A stretch of DNA of 64,000 bases from Furcasterigmium furcatum (GCA_001599815.1 BCIA01000007.1:124001-188000); one strand, 5' to 3'; numbered from the stretch's first letter, positions 31,820-43,600 are shown. Program-made: numbers and translations. Notes: generated by a model from the sequence alone, not told the origin.

Positions 31820-34434
31820 TCATGCGGATGGTGCTTTGGCCTGGGCACTTGCAGCCGCCGCCGCATTCTTAGCCGCGTTGGCTTGAGCTGCCGCGTTGCC
31901 CTCCTGCTGCAACAACTGACTAAGGTGTCGCAGGTCTTCGCGGGCACGAGGGTCCCGCTCGTATACGCCCCGGCAAATCTCCCACTCTCTTCTCGTCATC
32001 TGGTAGGCCTGGGGCAAGAGGAACTGTACGGTTGGGCAGTTGATGAACGGACCAAGGACATCGCGCGCGATTGCCTCGCCTCGCTCCCGTTGCTGCTGGA
32101 ATTCCGCATCGCTTGGCCTTGGGGCCGCATAACCACCATGTGGTGCTTGGTTTGGGGGCACCACCTGGTGTGCGCCCTGTGTAGGGTGACCGTTGTGGGT
32201 TGTCGCGGGCTGGATGGGTTGGTGGAACTGTCCTTGTTGAGGAACTGTCGGAGAGAAGGCGGGGCCAGAAAGGGAGGGCGTCCGTTGCGCATAAGGGATA
32301 GGGACAGGTGTGGGCGTATTCGTGACCGGAGACTGCGATGATGCTGCCTGCTGTTGATCAGCAGTTTGGCCCGTGTTGCGATACACGAAGACTGCCAGCA
32401 GAGTGGGCTCGGTGCGCTTCATCGGTACGAGGTTGTCCGCGAAGTTCAAGAGAAACTCGGGCAGGTTGCCCTCGCCAGGAGGCACCGGGACCAAATAGGT
32501 GTCTCTGACATTGCCGACTCCCTTGTCCCCGATGACGGCGTACTTCTTCTTTGTCGTGAAGTAGTCGAAGAGCTTCTGAAATTCCGGCCGGGCCGCTTCG
32601 GGCTCCGGCGTGAGCGTCACGACAACCACGTCCGTGCTGTCAGCGTATCGCAAACCACAGAGGTATTCTATAGCCTTCTGGTCGTCTATCCTTCCGGCTA
32701 CTGTCATACGTCTCGGCATGAGCGATGCCCAGGACAAACCGAGAGTCTGGGACAGATTCGCGCCTGCAGCGAACCGGGCCGTTGCTTGAAACTCGGCGAT
32801 GCTGGTCATGACTAGATTGCCTCGCCATACCACGTCAGGATCTGACTCCTCGGTGGGCGAGTAAGGGGGCGATTCGTTGTCATCTTGCAGCAGTCGGTCC
32901 ACATCGGGGTCAACTCCCGGCCCGTTGGTGTTGGCGAATTGGCTCGACGAGCGTCGGTCATGAACTGTTGGGGATTGTGACTTTACGCTCGAGAACACCT
33001 TGTTGATATCAAAGTCGGACTGTCGGGGCGATTGCTGAGCGCCTTGCGTGTCGACACGCAGCGAGTTGGGGCCTGGGGCCTCGGCTGAATTCTCGGACTC
33101 TGGCGCGCCTTGCTCCTGCTTTGTGTCCTGGTGCAGGGTGCTGGGGCGGCGAATGTTGAGCCGTGTCTCCTCTTGCTGGTTGAAGGTACTCGTGTCGCTC
33201 TCCACGATCTCTTCGCCCTTGTGGCTACGGCGAATGCGCGGACCATCCTCCGTTATCAGGATGGACTGCTTATCCGCCTTGGCCTTGAGCTCCGCATTCT
33301 TTTGCTGCTGCTCCTTGGTTGCTAGTTGATCCGTCGTCATCACCGCCAGCATTGGTGGCGAAAGAGTCTGGTTCATCAGCCCAGCGCTCAGCTCAGGGTT
33401 GATCTTGAGGTTGGCGGCCAACGTCTTGCACTGAGCCGCGTACTGCTTCTGGTCCGGGTGCGTTTCTCGAACGGCATGTTCAATCTGGATAGCCCATTTT
33501 TCTGCTTGCGCATTGCCCTGGGACCCCTTGGGTGCGGGAACGAGCCCTTGCTTGACTGCCGCAGCAAGACCGGTCTGAATCGAGCGCATGAGGAAGGATG
33601 CTGTTGACTGGACACTGTTGTCGGCGATGTCGGCGACCTTGGAGGGCAGGTCGGAGGGCGGCGTGTAGTCGACCTTTTTGATCTCAGGCTCAGAGACCTT
33701 TCGAAGCTTCGGTGCCGGGCCCTATTCGACAGATGCAAAGGTTAGTAACTGGGCGCAACGTCTCCTGTTGGGAAATTTACCTTGCCAGTGGCGTCAGGCT
33801 CCTCTGGAGCCTTGCGCTTGCTCGGTGCGCTCTGCGTAGCCTCCTTTTTCCCTTTGGTTGGCTTCACCTCCGGAGCCGGGGAGTCGCCCGCCTTGGAGCT
33901 CGGTGCCCGTGAGACTTCCCTTTTCGAGTCGCTGACGCGTTTGCCCCCTCGGCCGCCCTTCTTCTTCTTCTTTTTCTTCTCGCCCGCTTGCTCCTCTTCG
34001 TATTCCTTGCGTCGCTGCTCCCACGGCTTCTCGCCTTTCTCCATCGCCGCTAAGAGCTCTTTGTGGTCCTGGGGCGCGCATTGTTCGCAGTAGTAGTGGT
34101 TCGGGAGGTCCTCGGAGAAGACGCTCATGCCCATGCAGACATTGTGCTGCCAGGCGCCGCACGTGTCGCATGCGATCCATGGCTCCTCCGAGTCGCCATC
34201 CTGTTCGGTGGCTCCGCAAACGCAACGAATGATTTCCTCCTCGGGCTCTTCTTCCTGCTTCTTCTTGCGGCCGCGCTTCTTGGGGGGCTCGATGGGCTGG
34301 TCGTCAAAGGCTTTGGTGTGCTGGCCTTTCGTAGCACGGACCGATCGGCGTGGTTCTGCTTCTACACGGCTTGCGATCAGAGGGGTTGCGAGACACTTGG
34401 GGTGGCGCGCGCGAGATGAAAGCTTACCAGACAT
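31820..34434 (-). CDS. bye1: Bye1-type transcription factor (PHD, TFIIS-central, SPOC)
   Basis: Nuclear protein that binds RNA polymerase II and histone H3 tails. Exons: 34434-34428 (7 nt), 34361-33781 and 33721-31820, giving 829 aa. The first intron (34362-34427, GTAAGC...GTGTAG) is a multiple of three and also reads through; splicing yields an N-terminus with EPRRSVRATKGQHTK, as in fungal Bye1. The second intron is 33722-33780. A PHD finger lies at about residues 49-98 (CVCG...CDTCGAWQHNVCMG...YYCEQC). A Lys-rich linker is followed by a TFIIS central domain (about 230-350, with AEKWAIQIEHAV and NLKINPELSAGLMNQ) and a SPOC domain (VVWRGNLVM through TLLAVFVYRN, about 470-640). The C-terminus is Gln/Pro-rich. 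It is divergent from the proteasome gene to its right. Confidence 0.92.
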
Positions 34435-35150
34435 GGCAACGGCGGTGGCTTCGGGGGCCTGTTGCAGGGGACTCGGCGCTGGGGAGAAGCACTGGGAGAC
34501 AGCGTCCTATACTGCGATGGGAGACGCGTGGAAGTGCGGCTCAATGTTCAAAGAATCGGCCCCGCGCGTGGGATGCGACAGTCGCGTGCTGACTGCGCTG
34601 CGCGTAAACGGTGGCTTCAGTGGGATCGCGACGGCAAGATGGGCTTCTCAGAACTTGTCACTAGGTACCAATCCACCGCGCGACAACAGTTTCGCGGGGA
34701 AGATTGCAGATTCAGTTGTGTCGCTCGTAGTGTGGTGGAACTGGAATAGAGGGAGGAGCTCTGAGGTCTGTGATGCGAAGTGGAGGTCGATTCGGCCATG
34801 GGATGGAAAGAACGGGCGTGCAGCAGATTATGTCAGCCCTGTGTTGAGGTTGCCTCATCACGTGGGTCCGGCATTTCCTCGCCACCCGTGACCAATCAGG
34901 CACCCGTCTCGCGCTTGACCGTCGTCAAACGGCTCCAATAGCAAAGGTACGTACCTCCTTCCTGGCGACTGACCTGCAACGCGTGCATCGATTGCCTGGA
35001 GCTCAAGCTTCAGCCAGCCCACCCTTCCCAAGCTTGAACTTGTTCATCACAACCAGCACCCCATCCAAACCACCACAACCCGCGGCGCAATCAGACAACT
35101 CCCTGACGCAGCCTTGACACGTATCCCGACGCAAACTCCCCGCCATCACC
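34435..35150. promoter_or_regulatory. Divergent promoter of bye1 and proteasome alpha-3
   Basis: 716 bp between two start codons. No coding region with family resemblance is present. The last 100 bases before 35151 are C-rich with ACCACAACCC and CCATCACC-type leader sequence. I did not find a yeast-style PACE element. Confidence 0.5.
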
Positions 35151-36092
35151 ATGTCGAGGCGCTACGATTCCCGGGTAAGCCAGTTTGACGGAGGAAGCTT
35201 CAGCGATAGCACGTAGCTGATTCAGAGTTCCTGCAGACGACCATCTTCTCGCCGGAGGGCCGCCTGTACCAGGTGGAGTACGCCCTCGAGGCCATCTCCC
35301 ATGCTGGAACGGCCATTGGCATTCTCGCCAAGGATGGCATCGTCCTGGCAGCCGAGCGCAAGGTCACATCCAAGCTGCTGGAGCAGGACACCTCGGCGGA
35401 GAAGCTGTACACTGTCAACGAGTACGTACACTTTCCCTGCGCCCTGCGGCAGAAACTCAGTCTAATCTATTGGCTTGCAGCAACATGATCGCTGCTGTTG
35501 CGGGCATGACGGCGGACGCCAACATCCTCATCAACTACGCTCGTCAGGCCGCCCAACGGTACCTCCTGACCTACAACGAAGACATCCCCTGCGAACAGCT
35601 CGTCCGAAGACTGTGCGATCTCAAGCAAGGCTACACACAACACGGTGGTCTCCGACCATTCGGCGTCTCCTTCATATACGCGGGCTGGGATCCCAAGCGG
35701 GAGTTCCAGCTGTACCAGAGCAACCCCTCGGGCAACTACGGAGGTTGGAAGGCGACGGCCGTTGGTGCCAACCGCGCCAGCGCGGAAAGCTTGCTGAAGC
35801 AGGACTACAAGGAGGATTGCACGCTCAAGGAAGCCTGCGGGCTCGCCGTCAAGGTTCTCAGCAAGACCATGGACTCGACGAAGCTGAGCGCCGAGAAGCG
35901 TGAGTTGTTCCCACGAACCCGGGATGCCAGAGTGTTGTTTGCTGACCACATTTCTTTACTACAGTCGAGTTCGCCACCGTCGGCCAGACCAGTGACGGCA
36001 AGATCTACCACCGGCTGTGGAGTGCGGAGGAGATCAAGCAGCTGCTGAAGGAGCATGACCTTGCCAAGAACGAGGACACCGAGGACAAGTAA
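35151..36092 (+). CDS. PRE9: 20S proteasome subunit alpha-3 (PSMA4/Pre9 type)
   Basis: Structural alpha-ring subunit of the 20S proteasome; alpha subunits gate the chamber and lack the catalytic Thr. Four exons: 35151-35174, 35237-35421, 35481-35899 and 35965-36092, giving 251 aa. The first exon is only eight codons (MSRRYDSR); the signature TTIFSPEGRLYQVEYA spans from exon 2 onward, and the join is exact. Further family blocks are GIVLAAERKVTSKLL, MIAAVAGMTADANIL, QGYTQHGGLRPFGVS and YGGWKATAVGAN. All introns are GT-AG and 59-65 nt. It converges on the PAP2 gene with 242 bp between stops. Confidence 0.95.
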
Positions 36093-36334
36093 ACGCGGAT
36101 GGGGTGCGTGGCGATTGCGGGAGGTAGAACAGGGGAGAGGCAGAACTCCCCGGATACACTGTACCAATACTACTCGATATGCGTTGGGGCATGCAAGACT
36201 CATCCAAGACCCCGTGAAGCCCTCGTTATTGCGTGCTCGCTCGCTCGTTGACGCGAACTTGAATTCTCCAATTTGCAATGGTCGTCTCGTCCCCCCGTGC
36301 GAGGATCTCGTTTATTCCGAAACCTGAGCCAACA

Positions 36335-37405
36335 TCAGCGTGAAGAACTCAAAGTGGACATCTCCATGCCTACATCTGCTCGTACCGGTTCGCCCTCCTC
36401 CTCGTCCCGAATGCGGCTCCAGCCGGCCTTGTTGTCCGCGCTCGGATAGGGGTGTGGCTCGTGGCAATTATGTGCCGTGAGTCTCGGCCAGTGGCGCCTG
36501 TAGCTCCAATATGCGACGGCGAAGCCCAGCGTGCCTCCGACACACACGTCATAGACGTCGTGCCGATAGTCCTCGCAGCGACTGATGGCGATCAAGGCTG
36601 CGCCGAGAAGAGGGACCAGGCACAGGAGGGCGCGGCTCAAGTCGCGGCTACCGGCTTCGTGGCGAAAGATGTGGAGCTGGCCGGCAAAGAAGAGGCTCAG
36701 GAAGCCCAGGCCTGCGAAGGAGAAGGAGGAGTGGCCTGACGGGAACGACCTCCAGCCATCCTGCAACATGTGACGGGCCGTCTCAGTGCAGATGTCGATG
36801 GTGACCAAGGTGTTGGGCTTGGTGCCCTGCTGGGGCTTGCAGCGCGCGATGAGGTCTGGCCTCGGACGGCCGACGGCGTTCTTGACGATGTCGGTGATGA
36901 AGGATGTCATGACCAAGGCGATGGCGAAGCACAGATATGTAGCTTCATGCTTATGCAGCGAAGCCCGCGTGATGAGGTTGTACAGAACCAGAACGCCGAG
37001 AGGTATGAAGAGGGCATATACGAAATTCATCCCTAGTAGCAGTCAAACACACGAATTCTGCCCTGCGGGGAGAGCACCTTGCACGACTTACCGACGCTTA
37101 CTCGCTCAACCTCGGCATGAGGGTACATGATCTGCAAATCGTTGATGAAGAACATGCGGTGGAATGGCTCCACGAAGAGCACAATCTATTGCGACAGAGG
37201 TCAGCCAGTCCCATGACCAGCATATGCAGGCAGGACTCACCCCAATCCATCCTCCAAGCAGCAGGAGGAAGCCCAGGTAGTCAGGGGCATGAGAGCGCTG
37301 GATATGGAGGACGATGAGTTAGCGCCGGCGGCTCAGAGCCGATGAAGAAGGATCCGGACGTACCGCCCAAAAGTGACTCAAACGCCCTCCTAGACTGGGC
37401 GTCAT
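36335..37405 (-). CDS. PAP2-family lipid phosphate phosphatase (Dpp1/Lpp1-like)
   Basis: Integral membrane phosphatase expected to act on phosphatidic acid, diacylglycerol pyrophosphate or related lipids. Four exons: 37405-37364, 37297-37241, 37185-37092 and 37032-36335, giving 296 aa. All three phosphatase motifs are present: KNAVGRPRP (about residue 115), FPSGHSSFSF (about 161) and SRCEDYRHDVYD (about 215), with the catalytic His pair and Asp intact. Around six hydrophobic segments are seen, including YLGFLLLLGGWIGIVLF, which is split over exons 2 and 3. The ATG at 37405 is the only ATG in this frame before the first splice. The C-terminal tail is acidic and hydrophilic. It is divergent from the WW-domain gene. 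Confidence 0.9.
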
Positions 37406-37713
37406 AATGAGATTCAGCGCTGGCGAGAAGACACTGGCTGATTTCAGTGCTGTTTGCCGGAGGGCGGATGGACCGGGAGGCTCAGCGCAATGTGATGATG
37501 CGGAGGTTTCTTCAAGTTCTCCTGAGTGCCCCAGTGGCGACGGCTGGGTGACATCCAATTCAGGGACGGAGCTTTATCTTATCAGCCCGCATAACCCGCC
37601 CGACGTCCCCAGCGACCTGGACCCACCCAAGATTTTCCAACGACTTGACCATCACCAGTCCCCTCGAGAGGCAAACCTTCTCCAGAGGAGCACCGACAGT
37701 TGCGCCACCCACG
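37406..37713. promoter_or_regulatory. Divergent promoter of PAP2 and WW/FF genes
   Basis: 308 bp between head-to-head start codons. The frame of the WW gene is open back to a TTG at 37645 but has no ATG there. No specific element was recognised. Confidence 0.45.
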
Positions 37714-39414
37714 ATGCTCAAGTCCACGTACAAGGCGTCCGCGAACGCAGCCGCCCCAGGGCCCCTGCCGCCCGGCTGGACGGAGCACGCAGCGCCGACG
37801 GGCCACAAATACTACTACAATGCCGAGACCAAAGAATCAACATACACGAGACCAGCCGCAATCCAGCAAGATGCTTCGGCAAGCTTCGCCCAATACCAGT
37901 CGGTGCCGAACCTGTCGGACCCGAGAGTTGCGAACGCATACATGACGCAGTTCCAGCCGCAGCCACGGCCACACGAAGGAGCACACAGTGGTGGCCACGG
38001 CCGCGGGGGGGGCGACGCGCGACCGAAACCGCAACCGTACGACAAGCCCAAGTCCAAGGTCGCCATTCCGGGATGCGAGCCATGGATCCTCGTCTCCACA
38101 AAGTACGGCCGGCGCTTCGCATACAACCCGGCGAAGAACGCGAGCTACTGGCGCATCCCAGAGAAGCTCAAGCCGGGGATCCTGGAGCTGGACCAGGCCA
38201 GGATACGAGAGAAGACCGCCGCGGAGGTGAAAGAGGATACTGTCCCAGGCGCGAGTAATCGGCCAGGCGCTGCTATCAAGAAAGTGGAAGAGGAGGCAGA
38301 TGAAGACAGTTCCGAGTACGAGGAGGTCGAGGTCACGGACGACGAGGCGGAGGGTGGCGACGAGGAAGAGTTTGGCGATGACGAGCATGCGAGCAAGAGG
38401 CAACGGACGGAAGACCCTGCGGACGACGGGCCCGCCGAGTTCAGCGAGGCGGATATCGCCTTCCAGCTCCAGGCGATGGGACAAGATTACGGGCTCGAGC
38501 CGGGCGAATACGATGACGGCAACCCTGAAGACTGGCCGGACGGCGCGGACGGCGTGCAGTTCTCCGAGGAAGACGCCGTTGCTCTCTTCAGAGACCTCCT
38601 CGACGACTTCCAGATCAACCCCTACAACACCTGGGAGAAGCTGATAGAGGACGGGCGCCTCGTGGACGACTCCAGATACACCGTCCTGACCACCACGAAG
38701 TCCCGCAAGGAAGTCTGGCAGCAATGGTCCAAGGATAGGATCAAGGAGTTGAAAGAAGCCAGGGCCAGGGAGGAGAAGAAGGACCCGCGCATGCCGTACA
38801 TGGCCCTGCTTCAGGACAAGGCGACGCCGAAGCTCTTCTGGCCGGAGTTCAAGCGCAAGTTCAGAAAGGAGCCCGCCATGACAGATGCCTACCTCAAGGA
38901 CAAGGACAGGGAAAAGTGGTACCGCGAGCACATCAACAGGCTCAAGCTGCCCGAAGCAACGCGCAAATCCGACCTCGCGGCCCTGCTCAAGTCCCTCCCC
39001 GCCTCGGCCCTCAACAACAAGTCCACCCTCCACCAGCTGCCCGCCCAATTAGTGGTGGATGTCAAATACATCTCCCTGCCGCCTTCGGTCCGCGATCCCC
39101 TGATCGAGACGTACATACAAACCCTGGGCCCGCCTCCTGAAGCAGCGGGTGCCGCGGAGGAAGACGAATCAGCGCGAAAGGCCAAAGAAGCCAAGCAGAA
39201 GCGCGAACAGGCACTGCGGGAGCACGAAGAGAGGGTCATGGAGCAGAAGCGCCGGCAGCAGAAGAATCTTCACATAAGCCGGGCACGACTACGGGAGGAG
39301 GAGCGCGAGATCGAGATGGCGATGCACGTGGACAAGCGCGGGCTGCAAAGTCAGTTGGCAGCGCTGCAGAAACCGGATGACAAGGCGAAGCCGACCGAGG
39401 GTGAGGCAGTATAG
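37714..39414 (+). CDS. WW/FF domain protein (Urn1/TCERG1-like)
   Basis: Probable pre-mRNA splicing or transcription-coupled factor. A single exon of 566 aa from the ATG at 37714; the open frame runs upstream to 37645 but only from TTG. A WW domain lies at about residues 17-48 (LPPGWTEH...KYYYNAETKESTYTRP). A second WW-like segment around 120-150 (WILVSTKYGRRFAYNPAKNASYWRIP) has aromatic positions in register. A long acidic region (EYEEVEVTDDEAEGG and similar) is followed by an FF-type helical domain (EDAVALFRDLLDDFQINPYNTWEKLIEDGR, then YTVL and RKEVWQQW; about 300-370) and a second helical block (FWPEFKRKFRKEP). The C-terminus is charged coiled coil. Order and spacing fit fungal Urn1-type proteins. 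It ends 45 nt from the convergent NUDIX/eIF2B gene. Confidence 0.8.
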   Translation: MLKSTYKASANAAAPGPLPPGWTEHAAPTGHKYYYNAETKESTYTRPAAIQQDASASFAQYQSVPNLSDPRVANAYMTQFQPQPRPHEGAHSGGHGRGGGDARPKPQPYDKPKSKVAIPGCEPWILVSTKYGRRFAYNPAKNASYWRIPEKLKPGILELDQARIREKTAAEVKEDTVPGASNRPGAAIKKVEEEADEDSSEYEEVEVTDDEAEGGDEEEFGDDEHASKRQRTEDPADDGPAEFSEADIAFQLQAMGQDYGLEPGEYDDGNPEDWPDGADGVQFSEEDAVALFRDLLDDFQINPYNTWEKLIEDGRLVDDSRYTVLTTTKSRKEVWQQWSKDRIKELKEARAREEKKDPRMPYMALLQDKATPKLFWPEFKRKFRKEPAMTDAYLKDKDREKWYREHINRLKLPEATRKSDLAALLKSLPASALNNKSTLHQLPAQLVVDVKYISLPPSVRDPLIETYIQTLGPPPEAAGAAEEDESARKAKEAKQKREQALREHEERVMEQKRRQQKNLHISRARLREEEREIEMAMHVDKRGLQSQLAALQKPDDKAKPTEGEAV

Positions 39415-39459
39415 GAGGGTGAGGCAGCATAGGTAGTACATGAGATGGGAGCCGTTCCC

Positions 39460-41060
39460 TTACTTTTCGGCGAACAGTCTATCTGCCTCCTGCTTCTTGT
39501 CCTCCGCCTGCGCGTTGATGCCAGCAACGTCTGTCTGGCCATCCTCTGTGACAAAAGCGTCAACCAGCGAGGGGGGCACCCACTCGAAATAGATATTCTT
39601 CACCTGCACAATGTCCTGTCCCGCTTCATTGACCGTTTCCGCTGCGGAGTCGAGTCTCTGGCCCGGGCTCCAAGCGTCAGTCAGCTCGGCGGCCTTGTTC
39701 TCCTCATCGTGCTCCGGAGCAGGGAACGGCAGTATCTTCTCCTTTTCCGCCAGCACCACCACCTGCGCTTTCGGCGAGATGTGCTTGGCGCTGAGAACCG
39801 CCGGCAGGGAACCGGTCTTGTTGCTGACTGCACCGTCTGCGGCGATGAGGTCCGCGCCCAAGAGGACAATGTCAACGTCCTTGCTAGCGATCGCCGCAGA
39901 GGCATCTGAGAAGACGGTAATCTTGACAGATGCCGCGGCTGCTTTGGTTCCGAGAGCCTGGGCCAGCTTCGACGCCATGGATGCGCCCTCGAACAGGGGC
40001 CGAGACTCCAATATCCTGACATCCAGGTTGAGGCCATCTTGTCCTGCCGCCTTCTTCAGACACTCCAAGGTCGTAGAGCTCGAGGAGAGGGTGAGAATCT
40101 TGACGGACTCGGAACCTCCACGCTGCGCCCGCTCTAGGACGGGTTGAAATGACTGCCATACTCGGCCGACCGACTCTTTGCGCTCCTCAGCCAAGTCGCG
40201 CAGCTGGCTGGCGATATTCTGCAAGAACTCCCGTGTCACGACACCACCATCGAGTCGTTCGACCTCCTTCTCGACAAGTGCCAATGCTCGGAGCAGCGCG
40301 TTCAGCACGGCAGCGCCCATGCTCTCGCGGCCGTTCTTCCACAGATGCCACGCGGAAAACCTGGCATTGTCCCACCACACCTCAGCAGCCTCCCCCTCCG
40401 TGTCAGTCACAAGCCGACGGAAGACGTCCAGGGCCTTGCCGGCCAGCTGTCTCGCCCCGCTCTCATGATCATCCTTCAGCATCTGCAAGCCCTGCTGCAG
40501 AATCCTGCCCCTCTCATGGCCCAGGTCCATGTCAAACCACACCCTCCGGAGACTCTTTGCCAGGAACGGCACACCGCCGAAGGACTCCTCATCCGTTACC
40601 TCGAGCGGGTCATGCCACTGGAACCCATCATGCTCCCAGTCGAGCGTGATGCGCCCCTCGTCCTGCTCGGTCCTCAGACTGAAGGCAAACGGATGAACGG
40701 TCCACACGCGTCCGACGCCCTCGTCCGTAAACGAGTACGGCTTGCCCTGCCGGAAGAGGTGCAAGTTCGACGGCGTCAGGGTGGTCTCCTCGTTGATCTC
40801 CCGCCACACGGCGGCGATAGGGGATTTGTCGGACTCCTCGATGCTCCCCGAGATGGGCGCGAGACGGTGCCTGCGGCGTTGAGCTCGGGTTCGGCGGGCG
40901 GCGGCGGCGGCGGGGCTCAGGGACGGACTCACTGATAAGTTCGGACCTTGGCACTGCGGCGGAACAGCGCCACCTGTGGTTTTGCGGACGGAGAGAATTT
41001 GAATAAGAAGCAAGAAGCTACAGAACGAGAAACAAGGCTGGCTTTCCCAGAAGCAGCCAT
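39460..41060 (-). CDS. NUDIX domain fused to eIF2B-alpha/beta/delta-like domain
   Basis: Two exons: 41060-40933 and 40870-39460, giving 512 aa; the intron (40871-40932) is GTGAGT...CGCAG. The N-terminal part is a NUDIX hydrolase-like fold (VALFRRSAKVRTYQ, SGSIEESDKSP, then REINEETTL); the catalytic REUxEE core is present but the following Gly is Thr and the box is one residue longer than the standard. The C-terminal half (from about residue 230) resembles the IF-2B superfamily, with SSSSTTLECLKKA, ESRPLFEGASMASKLA and LLGADLIAADGAVSNKTGS. That superfamily includes eIF2B regulatory subunits and sugar-phosphate isomerases (ribose-1,5-bisphosphate, methylthioribose-1-phosphate). The first exon is Ser/Arg-rich and could act as a targeting peptide. 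Substrate is unknown. I believe this fusion recurs in filamentous fungi. Confidence 0.85.
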
Positions 41061-41315
41061 GGTGAAATTATCCGTCGGGCGCCAGGTTTAGTGATGAATA
41101 CAAATGATGACGGCGTTGAGCTCTGAGGTCACGGCGCTTGAAGCGTGAGGTCAGTCCCCGACCCCTGTTTACTACATTTCGGCTAAATGAATTTGAGGAC
41201 TGACATCGCCAACGTACCACCTGTTCTTCCCGGTCCTCAGCTTCTCCAGGACATACCTACCCATTGCCAACAGCTTGAAAACCCCAAACGTTCCCGACAC
41301 AGCTATCCGATCGAG

Positions 41316-42687
41316 ATGTTTCCCGCCTTGCTCTGTTGGCTGGCTTTGGCTTTGGCTGTCGTGGTGGCCTTGGAGCGGCCAGCCGTTTGTTACTCCTGCG
41401 TCCCTGAGTCGGTCAAGAACAGAACCGCGATCGGCTTCCACCTCGGCCAGTCATATGGGTGCGTGGTTCGATGATTTCTAGGCCATACCTACCCGGGAAG
41501 ACTTGCTCAATACAAATTTTCCTACTGCAGTACATCAGTGTCATACCTCTCCATTGGTACTACCATCAATCTCGCCAAGGTCCCGGGAAGCCAAGAGTAC
41601 ATGGAGTTGATGGAGTGGCTTATGAGTAAAAAGCATCCAAGATGGTGGCAGTGTCAGTTTTGGGGTGACTGCACTGTCGTAGAATTCCTTCTCCTCAACG
41701 TCATCGGCCTCGAGCAACTTAGGCGCCAGCTCGGCCTTTCGCGGGATGCCTCAATCCTCGCAAAGATGCTGGCTCAATTAAAGTCGGCGTCCGAAGAGGC
41801 ACTCGGCCCTGGGACCCAGATATCACGCGTGGCAGTTACAGTTCCGTGGATGGTGTACTGGATGGATGATTCCAGCGATTCTGACTTGATTAACGCTGGG
41901 AGACGGGCCGGGCTTTCTCTTGGGGTTGAGGATTACCCGTTCATTTACATCGCAGAAAGTCAGGCTGTGCTTGGGGGCAACGAAATTGGGGTTTGCCGGC
42001 CCTCCAGAGGCGGCGGCTTGTATGAAGACCCCCCTATGCGTGAGAAGGAGGTGTTCTTCATCAGGTAAGGAGTATCCCTTCGGCCGAGAGCCCAGCATCG
42101 GCCGTCTGGGCAACGCGACTAACTCTTATGGTTTGTTCAGCTTTACTAACCGGTCATTACACACGGTCTCGCAGAGTGCGACGTGTTTCTATCGCCTCAT
42201 GGGACGTACGGGCGAGATCGATAATGGCCTGGGCCTTGATCAGTTGGATCAAGCTGCTTCCCCTGCTCAGTTCTGGGACAGGCTACGCACGCGCCTCATT
42301 GACCAAGCCAGGGAGGTCTTCCGCAATCAACACCCCTCTACTAAACTGTCCATCCTCGTTGCGGGGGAGGCATCGAGTCACCCGGACTTCGAGAGGGTGG
42401 TGAGAGAAGTGGCCCAGACGATCGAGGAGGAAAGGCGTCCTCAAGTAGGAATGAATGCTGAAGCGGAACCCCACGTCGAACTCGTCATCCCGGACGACAT
42501 CGTATTCGCGGGTGCCAAGGGCGCGGCTCTGTGGGAGCGATTACGCATCGAGGCGCCTTCCTATTGCGACACGGATGAGTGTTTCTTCGGCGTTAGGTGC
42601 TGCGACCCAGGGATCTATCACATTCAACCTTTTCCTGATGAGCTATGGCCCGAACCGACTGTAACGTCACTGGAGAAGGAGCTTTAG
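41316..42687 (+). CDS. Hsp70-like (actin-like ATPase fold) protein with N-terminal signal
   Basis: Three exons: 41316-41458, 41531-42064 and 42141-42687, giving 407 aa; both junctions split a codon and rejoin cleanly. The N-terminus (MFPALLCWLALALAVVVALE) is a strong signal peptide or signal anchor. IGFHLGQSYGTSVSYLS aligns with the Hsp70 phosphate-1 loop (GIDLGTTYS), but Asp is replaced by His. A middle region VAVTVPWMVYW, AGRRAGLSL and YIAESQAVLGG aligns with the Hsp70 VxTVPA...AAxxAGL...EPxAA blocks. The phosphate-2 DLGGGT motif is not recognisable. The late VAGEASSHPDFERVV and FAGAKGAALWERL segments match the ILVGG...A.GAA region. There is no substrate-binding domain. I infer a secretory-pathway, probably non-hydrolysing relative of the fungal Hsp70-like family. 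Confidence 0.78.
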
Positions 42688-43600
42688 TCCACGACCTTTT
42701 GGACGAGAACCCCTCCACCTTGATGGTCTATGTGTGTTGGGAGGCGTGACCCGTAGGCAGACGGACTTGGCACACGAGAGTGGAAGGCGAGGTGTAGATA
42801 CTCAACAGATCCCCTTCTCCTTCGTGTGAAGAAAGTCCCGGAAGGTTTCGCGCCGGCAGAGACTCGTAATGCGAATGCGAAAGAAAAGGTCACCAGAGGC
42901 CAACTACAAGTTGAAACGCGAATTCGAATCAGCCGTCTCCGTCTCATGGCTTCATCCCCAAACGGCGTGAGTTGAGCTTCGGGCCCTTCATTCCGCAGAA
43001 CTGGCGTGTTGGGGCCCGAGAGGATGTTGAATCAAGGAATCCGTTGTCTCTCCTTCCTCTCCGATCGAAGAGCTCGCAACGTCATGATCATACATCCAAG
43101 CAGCTCAATCTGGAACATCCATCTCCGTCTGAAGTTCATCACACTTCTCCTCGGCTCATCCGCAGCACGCCAGAATGGGCATGGCCTACGAAACCACACT
43201 TAATGAATGCTGTCATATTGCGCTGCACACAGGGCGGGCATATCTCAGTGTGAATGGTACCTGATGCTGAACCGCCATTGATTGTGCCGAGTTGAGCTGT
43301 GCCAGCCTCGTACGAATGCCTAATACGACTCGGCATCATAAGTGACGCCTGCCTAACGCCCCGATGCCCCCTGAATACCAAACGCCATGTTCCTGTTCCT
43401 CCCCCAAACCACTGGATATCGTGTGTGGTATCGATGATGCGTGTTTCCGAATACGTCCGTTGATCATGCCTGCCGTGTCGTGTTGAGTAGTGGAGAAGGG
43501 ATGCTGAGAAGAACAAAGCGATGCCTTTATAGAGTCCCCCTTTTTGGCCAGTCGTGCTCATTAGTGTAGCTGAGTCGAGGCGACTCGCCACAGAGTGGTG
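42688..43600. other. 3' intergenic region of convergent genes
   Basis: About 0.9 kb between the Hsp70-like gene and the 3' end of the Cdc4-type gene. Open frames here do not resemble any family. It probably holds both 3' untranslated regions; nothing else is seen. Confidence 0.45.
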
